Assembly (NCBI RefSeq): GCF_937958065.1 | Contig: NZ_CALFXI010000079.1 | Coordinates: forward strand, 1-54,971 | Direction of reading: 5' to 3' | Length of the DNA: 54,971 bases | Origin: an uncultured Steroidobacter sp. | GTDB lineage: Bacteria; Pseudomonadota; Gammaproteobacteria; Steroidobacterales; Steroidobacteraceae | In this document: positions 1 through 8,848 of the stretch, one piece after another | Layout: every line of letters starts with the position of its first letter | Position numbering within the stretch: the first letter of the stretch is position 1 | Program-made: the position numbers and the translations under genes | The notes under the pieces: model-generated | What the model saw: the letters and a program-made list of their open reading frames with translations, nothing else | Databases searched by the model: none | Told to the model about the DNA's origin: nothing

Positions 1-455
1 ACCTGCGCGCACGAACCGACCGTTGCCCAGGTGTCCACCATCGTGCCTTCGCCGACGAACGCGCCGACGTTCACGTAGGAGGGCATCAGGATCGAATTCG
101 GCGATACGAACGCGCCACGACGGACGATGGCGTGGGGCACGACGCGTACGCCTTCGGCACGGAAGCGCGCTTCGTCATAATCCGAGTACTTCAGCGGCAC
201 CTTGTCGAAGAACTGGGTGAAGCCCGCTTCCATCGGGCGGTTGTCATAAAGCCGGAACGACAGCAGCACCGCCTTTTTCAGCCACTGATTCACGACCCAC
301 TTGCCGTCGCGTTTCTCGGCGACGCGCGCCTTGCCGGTATCGAGCAGGGTCAATGCCTGTTCGACGGCACCCCGCACGTCGGTGGGAGCGTTCTTGGGAT
401 TGAATTCGGAGCGACGCTCGAAGGCGTCGTTGATGATGTTGGCTAGCTCGGTCAT
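1..455 (-). CDS. dapD: 2,3,4,5-tetrahydropyridine-2,6-dicarboxylate N-succinyltransferase (partial, 3' end outside window)
   Basis: DapD transfers succinyl from succinyl-CoA to tetrahydrodipicolinate in the succinylase branch of lysine/meso-diaminopimelate synthesis, in the cytoplasm. About 151 N-terminal codons are present; the frame stays open to the window edge, so the rest of the left-handed beta-helix domain is missing here. The visible part holds the helical N-terminal domain (MTELANIINDAFERR), the KWVVNQWLKKAVLLSFRLYD block, and the start of the hexapeptide repeats (AIVRRGAFVSPNSILMPSYV, then NVGAFVGEGTMVDTWATVGS). The ATG at 455 matches the family N-terminus; no strong Shine-Dalgarno sequence is seen. 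It lies 60 bases after dapC on the same strand, so the two steps of the pathway are probably co-transcribed with glnD and map. Confidence 0.95.
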   Translation of the reverse strand, partial: MTELANIINDAFERRSEFNPKNAPTDVRGAVEQALTLLDTGKARVAEKRDGKWVVNQWLKKAVLLSFRLYDNRPMEAGFTQFFDKVPLKYSDYDEARFRAEGVRVVPHAIVRRGAFVSPNSILMPSYVNVGAFVGEGTMVDTWATVGSCAQ

Positions 456-515
456 GGGCCGCAGTTTAGCGGAAAAAACTCCAGTCTTACTGACTAAAGT
501 TAGTGTTCGGCCCTC

Positions 516-1715
516 TCATTTCCGATTCTTGACGAAGTCGCGAATTCGCGCTGCCGCTTCGATGCACTCGGGCACCTTGGCGACCAGCGAGATGCGCACG
601 CGATCGCGCCCGGGATTGCTGCCGTCCGGCATGGGGCGTGCGATGTAGCTGCCCGGCAGCAGTGTGATGTGCTGCTGCTCGAACAGTTCGCGCGTGAAGC
701 GCTCGTCGTTGTCGACCTTGGGCCACAGATAGAACGCCGCCTCCGGCATGTCGACCGGCATCACCTCACGCAGGATGGGCACCACCGCGGCGAACTTCTG
801 ACGATACAGGTTGCGATTCTCGAGTACGTGCGCCTCGTCATCCCAGGCCGCGATGCTGGCGATCTGCGCGGGCGGCGGCATGGCCGAGCCGTGATAGGTG
901 CGATACAGCAGGAACGGCTTGATCAGCCGCGCATCGCCGGCCACGAAGCCCGAGCGCAAGCCGGGCACGCTGGAGCGCTTCGACAAGCTGTGAAATACGA
1001 CGCAGCGCTGGTAGGACGTGTTGCCGGCGGCGGCAGCGGCTTGCAACAGGCCCGGCGGCGGCCGGGTCTCGTCGAAATAGATTTCGCTGTAGCACTCGTC
1101 GGAAGCGACGATGAAGTCGTACTTCTCGGCCAGGCGCAGCGCGTGCTGCAGATATTCGATGCTGGCGACGGCGCCCGTGGGATTGCTGGGCGAGCACAGG
1201 AACAGGATCTGGCAGCGTTTCCAGACCTCGGCGGGCACGCTGTCCAGATCTGGCAAGGCCGAGTTTGCGGCGTCGTTCGGCATGAAGTACGGCTCGGCCC
1301 CCGCGAGCAACGCCGCGCCTTCATAGATCTGATAGAACGGGTTCGGCATCACCAGCAGCGGTTGCCGGCCGGGATCGACCATCGCCTGCACGAAGGCGAA
1401 CAGGGCTTCGCGCGTGCCATTCACCGGCAGCACCATGGTCTCGGGCGACATCGATCCGGCGGGTAGCTTGAAGCGCCGGGTCAACCAGTTCGCAATGGAC
1501 TCGCGCAGCTTGGGGATGCCGGCGGTGAGCGGATAACTCCCGAGACCTTCCATGTTGTGAGTGAGCGCCTCGATCACGAACGGTGGGGCCGGATGTCTCG
1601 GCTCGCCGATATACATGGCGATCCAGGACAACTCGGCGGGGGGCGTGGCGCCGGCCAGCAGCGTCCGCAGCCGTTCGAAGGGATACGGCTGCAGCTTGTT
1701 CAGAGCGGGATTCAT
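516..1715 (-). CDS. dapC: Succinyldiaminopimelate aminotransferase
   Basis: A 399-residue fold-type I PLP aminotransferase that would convert N-succinyl-2-amino-6-ketopimelate to N-succinyl-LL-diaminopimelate with glutamate as donor, the step after DapD. Visible motifs: the SNPTG loop (Asn178), SDECY (Asp206 and Tyr209), and the Schiff-base lysine Lys246 in HSLSKRSSVPGLRSGF, followed by the phosphate-binding arginine region. The N-terminal LQPYPFERLRTLL segment is characteristic of DapC rather than of ArgD or AspC. Its start overlaps the last four bases of glnD (1712-1715), which implies translational coupling. E. coli has no dapC at this locus and uses ArgD/SerC; the glnD-dapC-dapD order is known from Pseudomonas-type genomes. 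Function is assigned from family and from the dapD neighbour. Confidence 0.93.
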   Translation of the reverse strand: MNPALNKLQPYPFERLRTLLAGATPPAELSWIAMYIGEPRHPAPPFVIEALTHNMEGLGSYPLTAGIPKLRESIANWLTRRFKLPAGSMSPETMVLPVNGTREALFAFVQAMVDPGRQPLLVMPNPFYQIYEGAALLAGAEPYFMPNDAANSALPDLDSVPAEVWKRCQILFLCSPSNPTGAVASIEYLQHALRLAEKYDFIVASDECYSEIYFDETRPPPGLLQAAAAAGNTSYQRCVVFHSLSKRSSVPGLRSGFVAGDARLIKPFLLYRTYHGSAMPPPAQIASIAAWDDEAHVLENRNLYRQKFAAVVPILREVMPVDMPEAAFYLWPKVDNDERFTRELFEQQHITLLPGSYIARPMPDGSNPGRDRVRISLVAKVPECIEAAARIRDFVKNRK

Positions 1716-4414
1716 ACGCGACGGTCGAGTGTTTCAGTGATTCGTTGCGCCATCTGCTGCCGGGCTGCCGCGCTGAGCGGGCCGCCAGCGGCGTCGGTGA
1801 CGTAGAACACGTCCTCGGCGCGCTCGCCGACGGTCATGATCTTCGAGGTATAGATCTTCACCTGTTCGCCCATGAACACCTTGGCGACCTGCGACAGCAG
1901 GCCAGGGCGGTCGCCGGCGATGATCTCGACGATGGTGCGGCCGTTCACCGGGTCTTCGCTGAACGTCACCTGCGTGGCGGTCGTGAACATGCGCACTTGT
2001 CTCGGCGCGCGACGCGTGACGGTCACCGCGACGTTGTCGGGCTTCGCCAGCGCATGCGAGAGCTGTTGTTCGATGTCACGAATGCGGGCCGGATCGGTGA
2101 TCTCGGCGCCGGTGTCTTCCAGCACGTGATACACGTCGAGGCTGAAGCCATCGGCAGTGGGCGTGATGCGGGCGTCGACGATGTTCAAGCCGAGCTGGTC
2201 GAGCAGGGCAGTAGTGCGGGCGAAGCTGTGCTGAGTTTGCGGCGTGTAGGTGGTGATGCCGGTGCCGCCGCGGCCGGAGAGTTGCTGTACGGACACGAGC
2301 GAGCCGTGATCGCCGGCGTCGCGGTCCGACAGCATCTTGGTATGCCAGGCGATTTCCTCCGGCGTGTGGCGCAGGAAGTAATCGACGGTGAAGCGCTGCC
2401 ACACGGACTGCCGCAGGATCTCGCCGACTCCAACCCGCGTCGTGAGCTCTTTGGCTCGCGACTGGGTCTCGGCGATCAACTCGTCCTTGTCGAGCGGGCT
2501 TTCCAGGCCACGGCGCAACGCCTGGCGCGTGCGCTCGTAGAACTCGGCGAACAACGACTGCTTCCAGTTGTTCCAGAGCTTTGGATTGGTGCCGCGGACG
2601 TCCGCGACCGTCAGCACGTACAGATAGTCCAGATGGGTCTGGTCGCCGACGTGCTTGGCGAATTCGTTGATGACCTTCGGATCGGAGATGTCTTTCTTCT
2701 GCGCGGTGACCGACAGCACCAGGTGATTGCGCACCAGCCATGCGACCAGGCGCGCGTCGTAACGCGACAATCCCTGCTCCAGGCAGAAGGCTTCCGCATC
2801 GACGGAGCCGAGCTCGGAATGATCGCCGCCGCGGCCCTTGGCGATGTCGTGGAAGATGGCGGCCAGGTACGCCAGCTCCGGCTTCGGCAGCGACTGCATG
2901 ATGCGCGACAGGGCCGGGAATTCATGATCGTACTTCGGCATCGCCAGGCGACGCAGATTGCTGACCACGAACAGCGTATGCGCGTCGACCGTGTACGCAT
3001 GAAACAGATCGTATTGCATGCGGCCGACGATGCGGCCGAACGCGGGGATGTAACGGCCGAGCACGCCGTACAGGTTCATGCGCCGCAGCTCGTGCGTGAC
3101 GCCGACCGGCGCGCTCAGGATCTCGAAGAACAAGCGATGATTGCGCGGATGCTGACGGAACTCTTCGTCGATCAGCCACAGATGGCGCGTGAGCTGACGG
3201 ATGGTTTCGGCGCGCACGCCGCGGATCTTCTCGGAGTTCTGCTCGATGATGACGAACAGCTCCAGCATGGCCGACGGATAGCGGTCGAACACGTCGTCGC
3301 TGGTGACTTCGAGGAAGTCGTTCCGAATCTGGAAGCGCGCGTTCACCGGCACCGGCGGCACGTTCGGATTGGTGAGGATCGCCTCGCGGAACAGCTGCAA
3401 CAGCATTTCGTTCAGCAGGCTCACGTCCATGGCCGTGCGGTAGTAGCGCTGCATGAACTGTTCGACCGCGAGCGTGTAGGTCGCGTCTTCGTAGCCGAAC
3501 ATTTTCGCGAGCCGGATCTGGTGATCGAACAGCAAGCGGTCTTCGCGGCGCGAGGTCAGCACGTGCAACGCGAAGCGCACCTTCCACAAAAACGCCTGCG
3601 CGGTTTTCAGCTTGCGCAGCTCGCTGCGGGTGAGAAAGCCGTGATCGACCAGCTCGTCGAGGGACTCGGCGCCGAAGTGACGCTTGGCGACCCAGCCGAT
3701 GGTCTGAATGTCGCGCAGGCCGCCCGGGCTCGATTTCACATTCGGCTCGAGGTTGTACGCGGTGTCGTAGTAGCGGTGATGACGCGCGGTCTGTTCGTTG
3801 ACCTTGGCTTCGAAGAAATCGCGCGTTGGCCACACACGCTCGGGCGCGAGCGCGCGGCGCATGGCTTCGAACAACAGCTCGGGACCTTGCAGCAGGCGAG
3901 CTTCGATCAGGGTCGTTGCGACGCTGACATCGGCGGCGCTTTCGCGCTGGCAGTCGTCGATGGTGCGCACGCTGTGGCCCACTTCGAGGCCGATGTCCCA
4001 CATGAAAGTGAGGAATTTCTCCAGCGAGCCCTGCCACGGAGCCGATTCGCTCTTGGGCAGCAGGATCATGATGTCGATGTCGGAGCAGAGGTTCAGCTCG
4101 CCGCGGCCGTAGCCGCCGACCGCGATCAAGGCAACGTCGCGAACGTGCTCGCCGATGTGCTTCGACCACGCGGTTTTCAACAAAGCATCGACCAGGCGCG
4201 CACGGTCACGCACCAGGCGCTCGACCGGCTCGTCGTCGAGGAAACGCTGCTTGAGGCGGTTGTCGCCCTCGGTCAGGGCATTGCGAAAGGTGGCGATATC
4301 CTGCGGGTGCGCGGCCAGCTGCGGCTGCATGGCTGCCAGGTAGTCCCACAGCGGGTCGCTCGCCGGCTTGGCGGAGGCGAGCTCTTCCAGGTCATCGGGC
4401 GTGACGACAGGCAT
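1712..4414 (-). CDS. glnD: Bifunctional [protein-PII] uridylyltransferase/uridylyl-removing enzyme
   Basis: GlnD senses glutamine and adds or removes UMP on PII proteins, which controls glutamine synthetase and nitrogen transcription. The 900 residues match the family length. Domains in order: nucleotidyltransferase with GGYGRGEL (100-107) and metal-binding Asp112/Asp114 in CSDIDIMILL; the GlnD-specific linker domain (SSPGGLRDIQTIGWVAKRHF, about 228-247); an HD phosphohydrolase domain with His522-Asp523 (AAIFHDIAKGRGGDHSELG); and two C-terminal ACT domains (about 715-790 and 815-890) for glutamine binding. All four modules look intact. It lies 54 bases after map and overlaps dapC by four bases, the map-glnD order of other gammaproteobacteria. 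Confidence 0.97.
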   Translation of the reverse strand: MPVVTPDDLEELASAKPASDPLWDYLAAMQPQLAAHPQDIATFRNALTEGDNRLKQRFLDDEPVERLVRDRARLVDALLKTAWSKHIGEHVRDVALIAVGGYGRGELNLCSDIDIMILLPKSESAPWQGSLEKFLTFMWDIGLEVGHSVRTIDDCQRESAADVSVATTLIEARLLQGPELLFEAMRRALAPERVWPTRDFFEAKVNEQTARHHRYYDTAYNLEPNVKSSPGGLRDIQTIGWVAKRHFGAESLDELVDHGFLTRSELRKLKTAQAFLWKVRFALHVLTSRREDRLLFDHQIRLAKMFGYEDATYTLAVEQFMQRYYRTAMDVSLLNEMLLQLFREAILTNPNVPPVPVNARFQIRNDFLEVTSDDVFDRYPSAMLELFVIIEQNSEKIRGVRAETIRQLTRHLWLIDEEFRQHPRNHRLFFEILSAPVGVTHELRRMNLYGVLGRYIPAFGRIVGRMQYDLFHAYTVDAHTLFVVSNLRRLAMPKYDHEFPALSRIMQSLPKPELAYLAAIFHDIAKGRGGDHSELGSVDAEAFCLEQGLSRYDARLVAWLVRNHLVLSVTAQKKDISDPKVINEFAKHVGDQTHLDYLYVLTVADVRGTNPKLWNNWKQSLFAEFYERTRQALRRGLESPLDKDELIAETQSRAKELTTRVGVGEILRQSVWQRFTVDYFLRHTPEEIAWHTKMLSDRDAGDHGSLVSVQQLSGRGGTGITTYTPQTQHSFARTTALLDQLGLNIVDARITPTADGFSLDVYHVLEDTGAEITDPARIRDIEQQLSHALAKPDNVAVTVTRRAPRQVRMFTTATQVTFSEDPVNGRTIVEIIAGDRPGLLSQVAKVFMGEQVKIYTSKIMTVGERAEDVFYVTDAAGGPLSAAARQQMAQRITETLDRRV

Positions 4415-4468
4415 TGGGACCGGCTAACAACCAGAGAAGGGCGCAATGATACTCAGTGCCGGGCGCCT

Positions 4469-5236
4469 TTAGCGCTGGGCGGCACCGAGCGTCAGCACTT
4501 CGTAGCCGGTGTCAGTCACCAGGACCGTGTGTTCCCATTGCGCGCTCAAGGAGTGATCCTTGGTGATGACGGTCCAGCCATCGGGCAGCAGCCGCACGTG
4601 GCGCTTGCCGGCATTCACCATGGGCTCGACCGTGAAGGTCATGCCGGGCACCAGCTCCACGCCGCGGCCACGCTCTCCATAGTGCAGCACCTGGGGATCC
4701 TCGTGGAAGATCCGGCCGATGCCGTGTCCGCAATACTCGCGCACGATCGACAGATGCTGAGGCTCGACGAACGCCTGGATCGCCGCACCAAGATCGCCCA
4801 GGCGGGCGCCGGGGCGGATCTGGCGGATGCCGATCCACATCGCCTCGTGCGTGATATCGATGAGCCGCTGGGCGGCCGGGGCGATCTTGCCGACGGCGAA
4901 CATGCGGCTGGTGTCGCCGTGCCAGCCGTCCTTGATGACGGTGATGTCCAGATTGATGATGTCGCCCTGTTTGAGGCGCTTGTCCGGGCTCGGGATGCCG
5001 TGGCACACCACATGATTCACCGAAGTGCAGATCGACTTCGGGAAACCACGGTAATTCAGCGGAGCCGGGATCGCCTTCTGCACATTGACGATGTAGTCGT
5101 GGCAGCGGGCATTCAGCTCCTCGGTGGTCACGCCGGGCACGACGTACGGGCCGATCATGTCGAGCACGTCCGCGGCCAGGCGGCCAGCGACGCGCATCTG
5201 TTCCTGTTCGGCCGGGGTTTTGATCGTCACCTGCAT
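4469..5236 (-). CDS. map: Type I methionine aminopeptidase
   Basis: Removes the initiator methionine from nascent proteins. The reading frame is open back to 5500, but the start was set at 5236 because the 255-residue protein then has all five metal ligands at exactly the E. coli positions: Asp97 (NLDITV), Asp108 (GDTSRMF), His171 (YCGHGIGR), Glu204 (FTVEPMVNAG) and Glu235 (QWEHTVLV). The N-terminus MQVTIKTPAEQEQMRVAGRL also aligns with E. coli Map without a gap. ATG codons at 5320 and 5323 would add about 28 residues with no family counterpart. It is transcribed divergently from rpsB and leads the map-glnD-dapC-dapD group. Confidence 0.96.
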   Translation of the reverse strand: MQVTIKTPAEQEQMRVAGRLAADVLDMIGPYVVPGVTTEELNARCHDYIVNVQKAIPAPLNYRGFPKSICTSVNHVVCHGIPSPDKRLKQGDIINLDITVIKDGWHGDTSRMFAVGKIAPAAQRLIDITHEAMWIGIRQIRPGARLGDLGAAIQAFVEPQHLSIVREYCGHGIGRIFHEDPQVLHYGERGRGVELVPGMTFTVEPMVNAGKRHVRLLPDGWTVITKDHSLSAQWEHTVLVTDTGYEVLTLGAAQR

Positions 5237-5347
5237 GGCGTGGGGGGCGGAAGTCAGGGAGGCCGCGCTTTCTTCGACGCCGGCGACTTTACGATTCAGA
5301 GACTGCAACAGCCCACGCATCATGGGGTTACGGCCAACAGGAAAAAG

Positions 5348-5378
5348 TTGTGAACGATCATGGAGTTTATGGTATAAA
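5348..5378 (+). promoter_or_regulatory. Candidate sigma70 promoter for rpsB-tsf
   Basis: TTGTGA (5348-5353) and TATAAA (5373-5378) are separated by 19 bases, slightly longer than optimal; shifting the -35 to TGTGAA gives 18. The -10 is followed by a GC-rich stretch (AGCGCGCG), a discriminator of the kind common at stringently controlled ribosomal promoters. It lies about 140 bases before rpsB, leaving a long leader. No transcription start data are available, so this is a sequence-based proposal. Confidence 0.55.
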
Positions 5379-5385
5379 GCGCGCG

Positions 5386-5519
5386 TTTTTTTGGCAACGA
5401 ATCTCTGTCTTAAACCTGAATTCTCACATCTGACCGACACATGTGACGGGGTGCCTGTAGTTGATCTATGGGTCGTCACCTGGGGCAGATGGAGGCTCAA
5501 CCCCTAGGAGTTTGCGATC
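5386..5519 (+). promoter_or_regulatory. Structured rpsB mRNA leader, candidate S2 autoregulatory element
   Basis: The roughly 135-base leader ahead of rpsB contains an inverted pair, CCTGGGG at 5479-5485 and CCCCTAGG at 5501-5508 (one bulged base). Its 3' arm overlaps the rpsB Shine-Dalgarno AGGAG (5506-5510, nine bases from the ATG). An upstream dyad, CACATGTG, lies in the same leader. In gammaproteobacteria the rpsB leader is a known target of S2-mediated repression of rpsB-tsf. The sequence shows only the pairing and the covered ribosome site; S2 binding here is an inference from that precedent. Confidence 0.5.
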
Positions 5520-6524
5520 ATGACCAGCGTGTCCATGCGACAGATGCTGGAAGCGGGCGTTCATTTCGGACACCAAACCCGCTTCTGGAACCCGAAGATG
5601 GCTCCTTATATCTTCGGCGAGCGTAATCGAATTCACATCATCAACCTCGAAAAGACGCTGCCCATGTACCAGGAAGCAGCGGGCTTCATCCGCCAGGTCG
5701 TGGCGGACGGCGGTCGCGTGCTGTTCGTCGGCACCAAGCGTTCCGCCCGCGAGGCAGTGAGAGCAGCGGCGCAGCGCGCCGGCATGCCTTACGTCAGCCA
5801 CCGCTGGTTGGGTGGCATGCTCACCAATTTCAAGACCGTGCGTGGCTCCATCAAGCGTTTGACCAACCTCGATGAGATGGCGACCAACGGCACGCTCGAA
5901 CAGCACAGCAAGCGCGAGGCCCAGGGCCTGCGTCGCGAGCGCGAGAAGCTGGAGCGCAGCCTGGGCGGCATCAAGGAGATGGAGTCGCTGCCGGACGTGC
6001 TGTTCGTGATCGACGTGGGTCACGAAAAAATTGCCATTCACGAGGCGAAGAAGCTGGGCATCCCGGTGGTCGCCATCGTCGACACCAACTGCACCCCGGA
6101 TGACGTGGACTACGTGGTGCCGGGCAACGACGACGCCATGCGCGCCATCCAGCTGTACGCCGAAGGCATTGCGGATGCAGTGCTCGACGGCCGTTCGGCG
6201 CAGCCCGAAGTGCCGGCGGGCGAAGACGAATTCGTCGAGCTGGACGAGGAAGGCAAGCCGAAGCCGAAGGCGGCGGCGGGTGCGCCCGCTCCGCGTCGTG
6301 ACCGCAAGCCGGCCACGGTGAAGAAGAAGGCCCCGACGCGCCGTCGCGCCCCGGAGAAGATGGCTGAAGGGCAGGTCGAGGAAGTGGTTGCCGCCGAAGT
6401 CGATGACGTCGAAGGCGACGTGTCCCCCGAAGAGTTCATGGCCCGTCGCCAGGCGGCGCTGGCCAAGCGTAAGCCGACCACCGGTGGCGCGACCCCGGCT
6501 GCCGGCGGCACGCCGACGGAGTGA
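5520..6524 (+). CDS. rpsB: 30S ribosomal protein S2 with a long C-terminal tail
   Basis: S2 binds the 30S head/body junction near S1. Residues 1-225 align with the family: MRQMLEAGVHFGHQTRFWNP near the start, HRWLGGMLTNFKT around 94-106, and PDVLFVIDVGHEKIAIHEA around 158-176. The protein is 334 residues against 241 in E. coli. The extra part, about 226-334, is low-complexity: an acidic stretch (EDEFVELDEEGKPKPK), then a basic Ala/Pro/Lys/Arg stretch (RRDRKPATVKKKAPTRRR), an acidic stretch, and a Gly/Thr/Pro end. AGGAG lies nine bases before the ATG. tsf follows seven bases after the stop, the usual rpsB-tsf operon. Confidence 0.97.
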   Translation: MTSVSMRQMLEAGVHFGHQTRFWNPKMAPYIFGERNRIHIINLEKTLPMYQEAAGFIRQVVADGGRVLFVGTKRSAREAVRAAAQRAGMPYVSHRWLGGMLTNFKTVRGSIKRLTNLDEMATNGTLEQHSKREAQGLRREREKLERSLGGIKEMESLPDVLFVIDVGHEKIAIHEAKKLGIPVVAIVDTNCTPDDVDYVVPGNDDAMRAIQLYAEGIADAVLDGRSAQPEVPAGEDEFVELDEEGKPKPKAAAGAPAPRRDRKPATVKKKAPTRRRAPEKMAEGQVEEVVAAEVDDVEGDVSPEEFMARRQAALAKRKPTTGGATPAAGGTPTE

Positions 6525-6531
6525 TTGATCC

Positions 6532-7431
<900 letters not shown>

Positions 7432-7460
7432 CCCCCCGGATCGCTCCGCATTACGATTTG

Positions 7461-7484
7461 AACCCCGCTTCGGCGGGGTTCTTT
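7461..7484 (+). terminator. Intrinsic terminator after rpsB-tsf
   Basis: AACCCCGC (7461-7468), loop TTCG, GCGGGGTT (7473-7480) form a perfect 8-bp stem with a stable UUCG tetraloop, followed by CTTT and an AT-rich run. This is a short but conventional rho-independent terminator for rpsB-tsf. Confidence 0.85.
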
Positions 7485-7489
7485 ATAAT
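7484..7489 (+). promoter_or_regulatory. Candidate -10 box of the pyrH promoter, overlapping the tsf terminator
   Basis: A consensus TATAAT (7484-7489) begins within the T-run of the tsf terminator, 33 bases before the pyrH ATG. The only -35-like hexamer is TTGAAC at 7458-7463, 20 bases away and overlapping the terminator's 5' arm; that spacing is long, so the promoter may rely on the -10 or an activator. Confidence 0.5.
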
Positions 7490-7522
7490 GGTGGATAGTT
7501 TTATCTGAACACCAGGGTTTTC

Positions 7523-8263
7523 ATGGCAGCCACTCCCGCCACTTCCGCCCCGAACGGCCTACGCCGCATCCTCCTGAAGCTCTCCGGCGAGGCGCTGATG
7601 GGCGATGAGGACTACGGCATCGACCCCAAGATGCTCAAGCGCGTGGCGATGGAAATCCGCGAGGTGATGAGCCTCGGCATGCAGGTGGCGGTGGTGATCG
7701 GCGGCGGCAACATTTTCCGGGGTGCCGGCCTGGCGCGCGCCGGCATGGACCGCGTCACCGGCGACCACATGGGCATGCTGGCGACGGTGATGAACTCGCT
7801 TGCCATGCAGGATGCGGTCGAGGCGCTCGGCATGCACGCGCGCGTGATGTCGGCGATCCGCATCAACGAAGTCTGCGAGGAATACATCCGACGCCGTGCA
7901 GTACGCCATCTGGAGAAAGGGCGCGTCTGCATCCTCGCCGCCGGCACCGGCAATCCATTCTTCACGACCGACACGGCGGCCTCGCTGCGGGCCATCGAGA
8001 TCGAAGCGGACCTGCTGCTCAAGGCCACCAAGGTCAACGGCATCTATTCCGACGATCCGATGAAGAATCCGAACGCCACGCGCTATGCGCGGCTCACCTT
8101 CGACAAGGTGCTGATGGATCGATTGAACGTGATGGACGCCACCGCCATCGTCATGTGCCGCGACAACAACCTGCCGCTGCGCGTATTCGATTTGAACACC
8201 CCCGGCGAGCTGTTGCGCATCGTGCGCGGCGAAGACGTCGGCACGTTGGTCACCAACGGGTAG
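7523..8263 (+). CDS. pyrH: UMP kinase
   Basis: Phosphorylates UMP to UDP, the first step from UMP to pyrimidine nucleotides; in bacteria it is a hexameric amino-acid-kinase-fold enzyme regulated by GTP and UTP. The 246-residue sequence has the phosphate-binding KLSGEALMG (residues about 19-27), the glycine-rich VVIGGGNIFRGAGLA, DHMGMLATVMNSLAMQDA, the GTGNPFFTTDTAA loop, and KATKVNGIYSDDPMKNP. It is slightly longer at the N-terminus than E. coli PyrH (241). It opens the pyrH-frr unit, 14 bases before frr. Confidence 0.97.
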   Translation: MAATPATSAPNGLRRILLKLSGEALMGDEDYGIDPKMLKRVAMEIREVMSLGMQVAVVIGGGNIFRGAGLARAGMDRVTGDHMGMLATVMNSLAMQDAVEALGMHARVMSAIRINEVCEEYIRRRAVRHLEKGRVCILAAGTGNPFFTTDTAASLRAIEIEADLLLKATKVNGIYSDDPMKNPNATRYARLTFDKVLMDRLNVMDATAIVMCRDNNLPLRVFDLNTPGELLRIVRGEDVGTLVTNG

Positions 8264-8277
8264 TCTGGAGAACTCAC

Positions 8278-8835
8278 ATGCTGGAAGACGTAAAAAAAGA
8301 CGCCGTCGAGCGCATGCAGAAATGCGTGGTCGCGTTTCGCAACGAGCTGAAGCGGCTGCGCACCGGCCGCGCCCATCCGAGCCTGCTCGAGCACATCCGT
8401 GTCGAGTACTACGGCAATGAAGTGCCGCTCAACCAGGTGGCCAACGTGGCATTGGAAGATGCGCGCACCATCACCGTGACGCCGTGGGAAAAGACCATGG
8501 TGCAGGTGATCGAGAAGGCCATCATGAAGTCCGACCTCGGCCTGAATCCGAACACCGCCGGCACGGTGATTCGCGTGCCGATGCCGCCGCTCACCGAAGA
8601 GCGCCGTCGCGATCTCACCAAGGTCGTGCGTCACGAAGCCGAGAACGCACGCGTCGCGGTTCGTAACGTCCGCCGCGACGTGAACAACGAGATCAAGGAC
8701 ATGCTCAAGGAAAAGCTGCTGTCGCAGGACGACGAGCGTCGCGCCCAGGAAGAAGTGCAGAAGCTCACCGACAAGCACATTGCCGATATCGAGCAGGTGC
8801 TGCAGGAAAAAGAAAAAGAGCTGATGCAGATCTGA
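8278..8835 (+). CDS. frr: Ribosome recycling factor
   Basis: RRF splits post-termination ribosomes together with EF-G. The start at 8278 gives 185 residues, the E. coli length, and is preceded by GGAG at 8267-8270 (seven bases upstream). The three-helix-bundle segments are visible: AVERMQKCVVAFRNELKRLR with the RTGRAHPSLLEHIRVEYYG block, the beta domain around VTPWEKTMVQVIEKAIMKSD, LGLNPNTAGTVIRVPMPPLT, and the C-terminal helix rich in Glu/Lys. The frame is open farther upstream inside pyrH, but those codons do not match the family. Confidence 0.96.
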   Translation: MLEDVKKDAVERMQKCVVAFRNELKRLRTGRAHPSLLEHIRVEYYGNEVPLNQVANVALEDARTITVTPWEKTMVQVIEKAIMKSDLGLNPNTAGTVIRVPMPPLTEERRRDLTKVVRHEAENARVAVRNVRRDVNNEIKDMLKEKLLSQDDERRAQEEVQKLTDKHIADIEQVLQEKEKELMQI

Positions 8836-8848
8836 GCCGAAGCAGCTC

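Noticed and set aside
1583..5353. Very long plus-strand open frame (1256 codons) opposite glnD and map
   Set aside because: It is an antisense shadow of two well-conserved genes in GC-rich DNA; composition (Arg, His, Ala, Gln) and lack of family motifs are typical of such shadows.
5237..5500. Longer map protein starting at 5500, 5323 or 5320
   Set aside because: Only the 5236 start puts all five metal ligands in E. coli register; upstream codons lie in the rpsB leader and promoter.
8155..8277. Longer frr start inside pyrH
   Set aside because: The ATG at 8278 has a good ribosome-binding site and gives the exact family length.
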